5,608 nt of DNA. It comes from Armatimonadota bacterium. Lineage in GTDB: Bacteria; Armatimonadota; Armatimonadia; Armatimonadales; Armatimonadaceae. Both the position numbers and the translations under genes were made by a program. Within the stretch, counting starts at the first letter, position 1. Each line of letters opens with the position of its first letter. This document shows, one piece after another, positions 1 through 5,335 of the stretch. Under the pieces are notes generated by a model. The model saw only the letters and a list, made by a program, of their open reading frames with translations. It did no database searches and had not been told where the DNA came from. The stretch is from positions 1 through 5,608 of the forward strand of contig JAURHZ010000156.1 in the NCBI GenBank assembly GCA_030833025.1, in the 5' to 3' direction.

Positions 1-2070
1 GTAGCTCAGCTTGCTTGCCAGTGCAAAGTCATTGAGAGGGGCTTGGGTTTGCTTTGGAGCATTACGAAGCTTTTGTTGCAAGGTGGATGTCAGTGCAAAG
101 CCATTGTCACCTTGAGTGAGCGATTCGATATCGGCATCCAGGTCGACGCGGTAGAGGAATCGTGGTGAGAGGAGGATACGCGTGACCGAGTCCCGGATAG
201 CATCCTCGTGTGAGAGGCCATCCTTGGTTCGTAGGAATGTATAGGTCGCTTGGATATCCTTGACTTCTGCGGCGCTTAGTGGCCTTCGCCACGCCTTCCC
301 AGCGAATTCAACGAGTGCCTTACGGTGGAGAGGTTCGGCTTCGCGGCGCTCACGGTCCTCGCGTTCGATGGCTTCCGTTGAGCGGTCGAAGTATGCAGCG
401 TACGCCGCAAGTGTTTCAGGAACGGCATTTTTGCGTTTTGCTTTTGCCAGGTAGAGTTCCTTGAACTTCGCGATGCTCGCTGGGCTTGCGCACTTGCGGT
501 CTTCCGACTTTGCAAAGTTGAACTCCGCATCCCGAGTTACGAGGATGGTTTGTGCTTCGTTACGCTCGTAGAAGATGCCTTGTAAGTACATCCGCTCGTT
601 GAACTCAGCGACGACTTCAAAGTCTTTCCACAGAGTGTCCAAGGTTTTCTTTGTTGCGTCATCCAGTATGAGTTCCATAAGAGGCGCATCATCCCGGAAG
701 TAGCTCGTCGCATTGTGGGTACCTCCGGTTAGGAAGCGTCCCGAGCGTTCGTATTGGGCATCGTATTCCATCAGGCCACGTTCATCGATGTAGAACGTGT
801 CTGGGAAAATCGAAGCAAAGCGTGTGAACGATGCGATGTACGGTGCCCGTGCTGCATCATCCTGTGGGATACCGGCATCATCATTGCTGCCAATTAGTAA
901 TCTGGATGGGTCGAATTTTCGGCGTGTGGACGCGTACAAGTAATCTTTCCAGATGACATTGGTGTAGCTGCCTGGTGTGAATTCACCCGGGACATTCAGA
1001 TTGGAATGTCGGTAAGCAATATGTCTTCGGAGATTCTTAATCCAGTTAGCGGCTTCACGGAAGCGTGGCTGGGGAGCAGCTTCATTAGCGCGTGTCGGGG
1101 CTGGGATGGCATCCATCGTGGCTTGCAGCTTTGCGACTGGGCCGACAGTGATCGATTTGTCATCCAACAACTGCGCAACGGTCTTCAGGTATTTCGGGCT
1201 GATATTCGCATCTTTGGCAATGGAATCTAGGGTAGCTGTTGGTGTGCCAAGGGTGGTGCGATGTTTGTAGCGCCAAGTGGCTTCGAGGTAGGTTGCGATG
1301 TCGGTTGGTTGTTTCCGGTAGAAGTCAACAATCCGGAGGACGCAGAATTTGTCTCTGTCTGGCTCGGACATCACGGGATGGCTTGCAAATGCAAATCCTC
1401 CGGATGTCAGCACGAGGTTTTCGGCAACGGAGCGGGCAGCTTCGTAGTACTTCTTTGCGAGTGCAGGCGAGATGGTGAGGGATTCGCCGGAGTTGTCAAA
1501 GCCTTCCTGATTTGCGGGGTCGACTGGGAATGCTTTTGTCGGGCGTAGGTCGACACCGGTTAGATCCCGGATGGTGTTATCGTATTCCGAGTTGCTGAGG
1601 CGTCGTGCGAGAACGATTCCTGGGTCGCCTGCGGTGCGGTTTGCCTCATACGCACGGACATCTGCAATCCACTTTACGACAGCTTGTCGCTCAGCAGGCT
1701 TAGGCTGTTTGGAGCCTGCAGGGGGCATTTCGACATCCGCGACGCGTTGCCTGGTCATCGTCCAGTGTGGGATGTCCGCCAGAACGGTGGCGATGTCGGT
1801 AAAGCGTGTCAGATTAAGCTGTGCCTGAGGCTTGGTAGCCCCGTGGCAGCCATTACAGTAGTTGGCAAGAAAAGGCTTTACGGTTGTCTGAAACTGCTTT
1901 GCGAGTTCGGTCCGTGTCGGCGTGGGTTTGACCGCGGGCGCAACGGGGGCTGCACCTGCGATGAGGTGCATGATGGGTACGGTCAGTGTTGCTGTGAGTG
2001 CGATCAGTCCCCGGAAGCGGTGTGTCAGCATATGGTCCATTTTCTCGGCGATGGTTATGTTTCCGGCCAT
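1..2070 (-). CDS. Planctomycete-type cytochrome c protein (PSCyt1-DUF1587-DUF1595-DUF1592), 3' end off window
   Basis: The 690 visible residues run off the left edge. Numbering is from the ATG at 2070, the first after an in-frame TAA. No good Shine-Dalgarno precedes it, and ATGs at 2040 or 2031 (residues 11 and 14) are possible. Residues 14-46 form a Sec-type signal peptide: MLTHRFR, a hydrophobic stretch GLIALTATLTVPIMHL, then Ala-rich cleavage options, so the protein is exported. A haem-c motif CNGCH lies at 72-76, with Met115 in VEMPP as the likely sixth ligand (PSCyt1). Residues 157-215 match DUF1587 (RRLSNSEYDNTIRDLTG, then a Phe-Pro-Val-Asp segment). Residues 587-605 match DUF1595 (EFAGKAWRRPLSAAEV). 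Residues 623-690 begin DUF1592 (AIRDSVTRILLSPRFLYRVD, LNDFALASKLSY). The rest of DUF1592 and the usual DUF1588 and DUF1585 are presumably beyond the window. Residues 230-580 are charged and match no domain I can name. Function is unknown; an extracytoplasmic redox role follows from the haem site. The family is typical of Planctomycetota and Verrucomicrobiota. Confidence 0.9.
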   Translation of the reverse strand, partial: MAGNITIAEKMDHMLTHRFRGLIALTATLTVPIMHLIAGAAPVAPAVKPTPTRTELAKQFQTTVKPFLANYCNGCHGATKPQAQLNLTRFTDIATVLADIPHWTMTRQRVADVEMPPAGSKQPKPAERQAVVKWIADVRAYEANRTAGDPGIVLARRLSNSEYDNTIRDLTGVDLRPTKAFPVDPANQEGFDNSGESLTISPALAKKYYEAARSVAENLVLTSGGFAFASHPVMSEPDRDKFCVLRIVDFYRKQPTDIATYLEATWRYKHRTTLGTPTATLDSIAKDANISPKYLKTVAQLLDDKSITVGPVAKLQATMDAIPAPTRANEAAPQPRFREAANWIKNLRRHIAYRHSNLNVPGEFTPGSYTNVIWKDYLYASTRRKFDPSRLLIGSNDDAGIPQDDAARAPYIASFTRFASIFPDTFYIDERGLMEYDAQYERSGRFLTGGTHNATSYFRDDAPLMELILDDATKKTLDTLWKDFEVVAEFNERMYLQGIFYERNEAQTILVTRDAEFNFAKSEDRKCASPASIAKFKELYLAKAKRKNAVPETLAAYAAYFDRSTEAIEREDRERREAEPLHRKALVEFAGKAWRRPLSAAEVKDIQATYTFLRTKDGLSHEDAIRDSVTRILLSPRFLYRVDLDADIESLTQGDNGFALTSTLQQKLRNAPKQTQAPLNDFALASKLSY

Positions 2071-2091
2071 CGTTGGATGGCTGGGTTTCGA

Positions 2092-2121
2092 ATCTTAGCA
2101 CGGTGGTTCGATGTGTGTCTA
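2092..2121 (-). promoter_or_regulatory. Possible sigma70-type promoter for the cytochrome gene
   Basis: Read on the minus strand, TAGACA (2121-2116, five of six matches to TTGACA) and TAAGAT (2097-2092, four of six to TATAAT) are separated by 18 bp. The predicted transcript start near 2085 leaves a short leader before the ATG at 2070, or about 45-55 nt before the ATGs at 2040 and 2031. It lies in the 96-bp gap after the exonuclease gene. The match is reasonable but unproven, and promoter consensus in the likely host phyla is poorly known. Confidence 0.35.
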
Positions 2122-2125
2122 GAGA

Positions 2126-2136
2126 TACCAGTGGTA
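2126..2136. promoter_or_regulatory. Small perfect inverted repeat upstream of the cytochrome gene
   Basis: TACCA-G-TGGTA is an 11-bp perfect inverted repeat. It sits 4 bp upstream of the candidate -35 hexamer of the cytochrome gene. Its position would suit a regulator binding site, but arms of 5 bp are short enough to arise by chance, and no second copy was seen. Confidence 0.2.
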
Positions 2137-2166
2137 CGTCCGTGTAGTGAGGCGTAATTGTTCAAT

Positions 2167-2748
2167 TCACGGCTTGAAATCGCCGGTATTTACCATCCGC
2201 ACAAAGATTCTGACGACTTTTTGTGCATCGGCGAGTGCATCGTGGGCGATGATGAATTCGCTGTTTGGAAAGTAGTGTTTTGCGAGGCGTGCGAGGTTTG
2301 GCCGTCGGTAGCCATCCGTACCTGGGATCTTCATGATCTGCTTACCCGTTTCCATCGTGCAACACTGTTGTTTTTCAGCGATTGCATTGTCAATGTCGTA
2401 GCGTTCATATTCGCCATTTAGGACGCCGGTATCAAAGGCGATGTTATGGGCGACGATATATGTGCAATCGGCGATTGCTGCAGCAAAGCTTGCGAGGACA
2501 TCGCGGATGGGCTCGCCAAGGAGAAAGGCATCTGTGGTTGTGATGCCATGGATCTTCACAACATCATCTGGAATGGTCCACTGGTCGGGTTGGATGATAA
2601 AGGATGCTTGTGAAATTTCCTCTAAGTTTTCATTGAGGATAATCCAAGCTAGTTGAACGAGGCGCGGGTAGATGAGCTTTGTGCCATCCGGTGTCTCAAC
2701 GGGTGTTGGCAGGCCTGTTGTTTCGGTATCAAACACGCAAAATTGCAT
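2167..2748 (-). CDS. DnaQ-like DEDDh 3'-5' exonuclease
   Basis: A 193-residue protein with all three exonuclease motifs of the RNase T/DnaQ superfamily. ExoI is FDTETTG with metal ligands D7 and E9. ExoII is AHNIAFDTGVL with D106. ExoIII is HDALADAQ with H169 and D174. The His makes it a DEDDh enzyme, expected to remove nucleotides from 3' ends using two metal ions. The helix-turn signature KIHGIT (65-70) is also typical. The size fits a stand-alone nuclease or proofreading-type subunit rather than a polymerase-fused domain. There is no signal peptide, so it is cytoplasmic. The start at 2748 is fixed by a strong GGAGG 4 nt upstream. Whether it is a true epsilon subunit of DNA polymerase III, a paralogue, or an RNA 3'-end trimmer cannot be told from sequence alone, so no symbol is given. 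It lies 56 bp after the glycosyltransferase gene on the same strand and may be cotranscribed. Confidence 0.93.
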   Translation of the reverse strand: MQFCVFDTETTGLPTPVETPDGTKLIYPRLVQLAWIILNENLEEISQASFIIQPDQWTIPDDVVKIHGITTTDAFLLGEPIRDVLASFAAAIADCTYIVAHNIAFDTGVLNGEYERYDIDNAIAEKQQCCTMETGKQIMKIPGTDGYRRPNLARLAKHYFPNSEFIIAHDALADAQKVVRIFVRMVNTGDFKP

Positions 2749-2752
2749 AATG

Positions 2753-2757
2753 CCTCC
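2753..2757 (-). promoter_or_regulatory. Strong Shine-Dalgarno of the DnaQ-like gene
   Basis: GGAGG on the minus strand, 4 nt before the ATG at 2748. It supports that ATG as the start, consistent with the FDTETTG motif beginning six residues in. Confidence 0.75.
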
Positions 2758-2804
2758 AGCCAGTGTGACCTGTCTGAAGGCATTCTACGGTGTTGCAGAT
2801 TGTG

Positions 2805-3929
2805 TTAGGCTGCGCGCTGGACGGTTTCCTCGACATCTACATTTGTCGGTTGGTTGGTGGAAACAGCAAAGGTTGCTGCTTCATTGGTTGCAGTTGTGAT
2901 GCCTTCTGGTAATCCACCATCCACAACAGTCAGCACAGGATTTTGCGCCGTAGCGAACATCGGGTTGCTGGCGACACCAAATGCTGGCATCGGGATAATG
3001 CTTCCGCTCGTCGCAAGGTTCGGCTGGAACATCGCGGTTGTCGCATCGAAGTCATGTCGCATCGCTGCGCCGATACCGCTTACAAATCCCTTGATTGCTT
3101 GCAGTCCCTGAAGCTTACCCTTCATCAGGTTGTGGAACAGAGGTGCGGCTGCGTAGCAGGCGAATTCATGGATCATGCATGGGATGTCATTGTAGTGTCC
3201 GGCCCGGATGAGCTTTGTGTGCATCGCTGCGATGCCGTGAAAAGCGTTTCGCATCAGGCGAGCGCCTTGCTTGTGGGTACGGAATCCGTAGTGGATAACA
3301 GCAGATTCAGGCGTTTCTTGAACTGTGTGTCCTGCGACGATGCATCGTACGGTGAGATCATAGTCGATACAGGCTCTGAAGTCTCCGCCAGGTCCCATTT
3401 CTGGGTCAAAGCCACCAAGAGCCATCACTGGTGTGCGTCGGATTGCGCAGTTTGCACCGATACCACGTGTGTTGCGTCGTTCCCAGAGGGATGTAATCAC
3501 TCTGTCTTGTCCGCATTCATAGACTGGGATAAAGCCTTCGGATGGATCAAAGTCCGCTGCAAGGACATCCCCGTAGATTAGGACCGTATTGTCATCCTTG
3601 CTGAAACGCTTTGTGTATGCATTGATCCAGTTGTCACAGACTTCCGTATCGTCATCTGTGAGGATTACGATTTCGCTATCCATTTGTGCCAGTGCGAGGT
3701 TAAGTGCTTTGCCTTTGCCTTTGGATGAAACCCGCATATAGCTGATGAACGGATCTTTGAGGTAAGGCATGATTGCCATGTAAGTGTCTTCGTTTGAGCT
3801 TTGGTCAACGATTACCAGCTCATCCAACTGACCCTGCAGACGCTTGATGGACTCGATGGTCATCACGATGGATGGACCTCGGTCAGCGGTAGCGATAAGA
3901 GCGGCAACACCAGTTTTGTTTGTAGACAT
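2805..3929 (-). CDS. Family 2 (GT-A fold) glycosyltransferase
   Basis: A 374-residue protein starting MSTNKTGVAALIATADRG. An upstream in-frame ATG at 3992 is open, but only the ATG at 3929 has a Shine-Dalgarno (GAGG, 5 nt spacing) and places the first GT-A beta-strand (VAALIATADRG) at the N-terminus. GT2 hallmarks follow in order: ELVIVDQSS (37-45, nucleotide-sugar pocket), GKGKALNLAL (71-80), and VILTDDDTE (88-96), with the DXD metal/nucleotide motif at D92-D94. Next come GGFDPEMG (172-179) and IDYDLTVR (188-195), the acidic segment equivalent to the family's ED-type catalytic region. No membrane segment or signal is seen, so it should act in the cytoplasm, transferring a sugar from an NDP-sugar to an unknown acceptor. 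Residues 300-374 form an Ala/Thr/Pro/Asn-rich tail with no family match. Neighbours do not reveal the glycan; no other polysaccharide genes are in view. Confidence 0.9.
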   Translation of the reverse strand: MSTNKTGVAALIATADRGPSIVMTIESIKRLQGQLDELVIVDQSSNEDTYMAIMPYLKDPFISYMRVSSKGKGKALNLALAQMDSEIVILTDDDTEVCDNWINAYTKRFSKDDNTVLIYGDVLAADFDPSEGFIPVYECGQDRVITSLWERRNTRGIGANCAIRRTPVMALGGFDPEMGPGGDFRACIDYDLTVRCIVAGHTVQETPESAVIHYGFRTHKQGARLMRNAFHGIAAMHTKLIRAGHYNDIPCMIHEFACYAAAPLFHNLMKGKLQGLQAIKGFVSGIGAAMRHDFDATTAMFQPNLATSGSIIPMPAFGVASNPMFATAQNPVLTVVDGGLPEGITTATNEAATFAVSTNQPTNVDVEETVQRAA

Positions 3930-3934
3930 CAGAA

Positions 3935-3938
3935 CCTC
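3935..3938 (-). promoter_or_regulatory. Shine-Dalgarno fixing the glycosyltransferase start
   Basis: GAGG on the minus strand, 5 nt before the ATG at 3929. It decides for this start over the longer in-frame ATG at 3992, whose extra 21 residues (MTHQWHSS...) do not resemble the GT2 N-terminus. Confidence 0.65.
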
Positions 3939-3966
3939 AACCCGAACGTATTGATGTCTACCGGTG

Positions 3967-4000
3967 CAACTACTGTGCCATTGGTGCGTCAACTATGTGC
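3967..4000. repeat. Imperfect direct repeat upstream of the glycosyltransferase
   Basis: CAACTACTGTGC (3967-3978) is repeated as CAACTATGTGC (3990-4000), one base shorter. The copies start 23 bp apart, about two helical turns. They lie in the 117-bp gap between the DUF1579-like gene and the glycosyltransferase, where the latter's promoter could be. Same-face spacing would suit a regulator binding as a dimer of dimers, but nothing else supports it. Confidence 0.35.
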
Positions 4001-4046
4001 AAAAAACTTTTACCGTCATTTGCAGACTCAGTTGTCTGTGAAACAC

Positions 4047-4508
4047 CTATGTTGTTTTCAACAGCTCGTAGCGAACACCCAGCATCCCTGATTCTCCAGG
4101 GGGAATAACCCACATCGCAATGTTCAAGTCGGTTTCTGTGGCGCTAATCTGTATATCCCATCCCCAATCAGGACCATCCGGTGCTGGAAATGTGCCTGAG
4201 AGCATCACAACATTCTCGTCGGAAGCACTACCTGTGAGCTGCATCACTGCGTTGTCGTTATGCCAGCTGTCAATCCACCATCCCTGAGCGGTCACTGTAT
4301 CACTGGATAGCGAAAACCCCAGTTCTCCTTGCTGTGCATCACCGGATGCTGTCCAGTCATACGCAAAGATGATGAATTTTCCGCGGGCTGCTAGGCGTGC
4401 ATCGAGCCACACACTCGAGGTGATGGCATCCGCATCCGGGCCTGGCCAGACCGTTTTGGTCCCCTTCCATCCTCCTGCTAGTTGTGTAAGTGCATTCGTT
4501 AGTGCCAT
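4047..4508 (-). CDS. Small DUF1579-like protein, function unknown
   Basis: A 153-residue soluble protein without signal peptide or membrane segments. Its layout resembles DUF1579-type small beta-barrel (lipocalin-like) proteins: an N-terminal AGGWKGTKTVWPGP (11-24), FAYDW (48-52), GELGFSL (61-67), the Trp-rich WWIDSWH (77-83), and a C-terminal WVIPPGE...RYELL (133-150). Many Trp and Gly residues alternate with short hydrophobic strands, consistent with a barrel that could hold a small ligand; the ligand is unknown. The ATG at 4508 is preceded by an in-frame TGA upstream, and the only GAGG (4523-4526) is too far away for a normal Shine-Dalgarno, so initiation looks weak. It is divergent from the YqaJ nuclease, with a parS site 26 bp before its start. 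The domain assignment is from memory of family patterns and is moderately secure. Confidence 0.75.
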   Translation of the reverse strand: MALTNALTQLAGGWKGTKTVWPGPDADAITSSVWLDARLAARGKFIIFAYDWTASGDAQQGELGFSLSSDTVTAQGWWIDSWHNDNAVMQLTGSASDENVVMLSGTFPAPDGPDWGWDIQISATETDLNIAMWVIPPGESGMLGVRYELLKTT

Positions 4509-4534
4509 GTGATTATCGCCATCCTCTACATCTT

Positions 4535-4550
4535 TGTTTCACGTGAAACA
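4535..4550. promoter_or_regulatory. parS: parS centromere site (ParB binding)
   Basis: TGTTTCACGTGAAACA is a perfect 16-bp palindrome and an exact match to the chromosomal-type parS consensus first defined in Bacillus subtilis and conserved across many phyla. ParB (Spo0J) loads here as a CTP-dependent clamp, spreads sideways, and works with ParA/Soj and SMC in origin segregation. The site is in the 81-bp divergent region between the DUF1579-like gene and the YqaJ nuclease, 26 bp from one start and 39 bp from the other. No parA or parB is in the window. Most chromosomal parS sites lie near the replication origin, so this region is probably origin-proximal, or on a replicon using the same system. 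Confidence 0.9.
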
Positions 4551-4589
4551 ATTCTCCACCATCATCCCAACCCTTGATAGCATACGGGC

Positions 4590-5288
4590 GTGCAGCTCTA
4601 CAAGCGTTTGGCGATCGATCAAGGTACTGGGAAGTGGTTACAGTGGCGACATGGTGGTGTGACTGCTACGGAAATCGCAAAGGCGGTTGGTGGTGGTCAG
4701 GGGTGGTTGAGTGTTCGCAGTGACAAACTTACTCCGATGCCTACCGATACTGGCCAGCCGTTTACACTGAGTCGAGGTGGCGACAGCGCGATGCAGCTTG
4801 GTCACATTTTAGAGCCCATTGCTCGTTCTGCCTATGAACGTGCCCATGGGGTGTCTTTGGAGCCGGCATGCATTGAGTCACTGACACATCCCCACCGAAG
4901 GGCATCCCTAGATGGACTTTCTGCGTGTGGAATGCACGCTGTGGAAATCAAATGCGGGGCCAGCATGGTGCGGTCTTGGCGGGATAAGCGGCTTGTACAG
5001 TCATCTATCCGGAGGCAAATGCAGTATCAGCTGGCATTACTAGGCCTTGATTCCCTCACATTGGTTTTGTACCACGCGATGCCAACAGACACGGCGGAAC
5101 TTCAGCAGGTTATCCGGATGATGGATTATTGTGGGATACGACAACCTGATTGGCAGGGCGGCCCGTATTTTGTAGAGATTGAGCGGGACCCGGTTGTCAG
5201 TGAGCACTTACTCGGGCAGGCAGATCGCCTCTGGGATGAGATCAGCCGGATAAAGCTTGGCGCACAGCCGACTTTGTTTGACTTCTGA
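4590..5288 (+). CDS. YqaJ / lambda-exonuclease-type PD-(D/E)XK nuclease
   Basis: A 232-residue protein resembling YqaJ-family recombination nucleases. The N-terminal RHGGVTATEIAKAVG (20-34) matches the family's R-x-x-G-I-T-A-T-D-x-A pattern. The nuclease core follows the lambda exonuclease arrangement: E75 in GHILEP, D108 in SLDGL, then E119-I-K121, and the helix QMQYQLALLG (143-152) carrying the family's Q-x-x-x-Q residues. Such enzymes resect double-stranded DNA 5'-3' and usually pair with a single-strand annealing protein (RecT/Bet). No annealing partner or other phage gene is present here. The GTG at 4590 is the first start after an in-frame TAG at 4578; the next Met is residue 50, inside the domain. 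No clear Shine-Dalgarno precedes it; TAGCAT (4578-4583) could be a -10 for a nearly leaderless transcript. The C-terminus QPTLFDF looks like a sliding-clamp docking motif. Confidence 0.86.
   Translation: MQLYKRLAIDQGTGKWLQWRHGGVTATEIAKAVGGGQGWLSVRSDKLTPMPTDTGQPFTLSRGGDSAMQLGHILEPIARSAYERAHGVSLEPACIESLTHPHRRASLDGLSACGMHAVEIKCGASMVRSWRDKRLVQSSIRRQMQYQLALLGLDSLTLVLYHAMPTDTAELQQVIRMMDYCGIRQPDWQGGPYFVEIERDPVVSEHLLGQADRLWDEISRIKLGAQPTLFDF
5265..5285 (+). other. Probable beta-clamp-binding motif at the nuclease C-terminus
   Basis: The last seven residues of the YqaJ-type nuclease are QPTLFDF. The first five fit the bacterial sliding-clamp-binding consensus QL(S/D)LF at Q, L and F, and such motifs typically sit on free C-terminal tails as here. 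The second-position Leu is replaced by Pro, so binding may be weaker. This is a motif match only. Confidence 0.5.
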
Positions 5289-5291
5289 GAC

Positions 5292-5324
5292 AAAAAAACA
5301 CCCCAGCACACTAGTGCTGGGGTG
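5292..5324 (-). terminator. Rho-independent terminator of the RDD gene
   Basis: An 11-bp perfect stem, CACCCCAGCAC (5299-5309) with GTGCTGGGGTG (5314-5324), closes a 4-nt loop. On the minus strand it is followed at once by seven U residues (5298-5292), the classic intrinsic terminator. It begins 11 nt after the RDD stop codon. On the plus strand no U-run follows the stem, so it would stop transcription from the convergent YqaJ gene poorly, if at all. Confidence 0.88.
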
Positions 5325-5335
5325 CGGGTGATTCG

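Noticed and set aside
1684..2157. A 157-codon plus-strand open frame opposite the cytochrome gene
   Set aside because: It lies opposite the signal peptide and haem domain of a convincing gene. Its many Cys and Gly codons are complement artefacts of that gene's codons.
2156..2167. AATTG-TT-CAATT inverted repeat at the end of the DnaQ-like gene
   Set aside because: It is short, AT-only in strength, overlaps the stop codon and has a 2-nt loop, so it is unlikely to be a terminator or operator.
3290..3298. DnaA-box-like AGTGGATAA (one mismatch to the complement of TTATCCACA)
   Set aside because: It is a single copy within glycosyltransferase coding sequence, with no cluster or AT-rich unwinding region, so it is not evidence for an origin here.
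2943..3581. A 212-codon plus-strand open frame opposite the glycosyltransferase
   Set aside because: It is fully antisense to a clear GT2 gene, its translation is Cys/His/Arg-rich without family resemblance, and no ribosome binding site is evident.
3930..3992. Extended N-terminus of the glycosyltransferase from the ATG at 3992
   Set aside because: The added residues do not match GT2 proteins, and the GAGG 5 nt before the ATG at 3929 gives a better start.
4001..4038. Hairpin CAGAC/GTCTG (4023-4038) after the DUF1579-like gene, with a T-run on the minus strand at 4006-4001
   Set aside because: The stem is only 5 bp and the T-run is about 16 nt away, so it does not meet the form of an intrinsic terminator.
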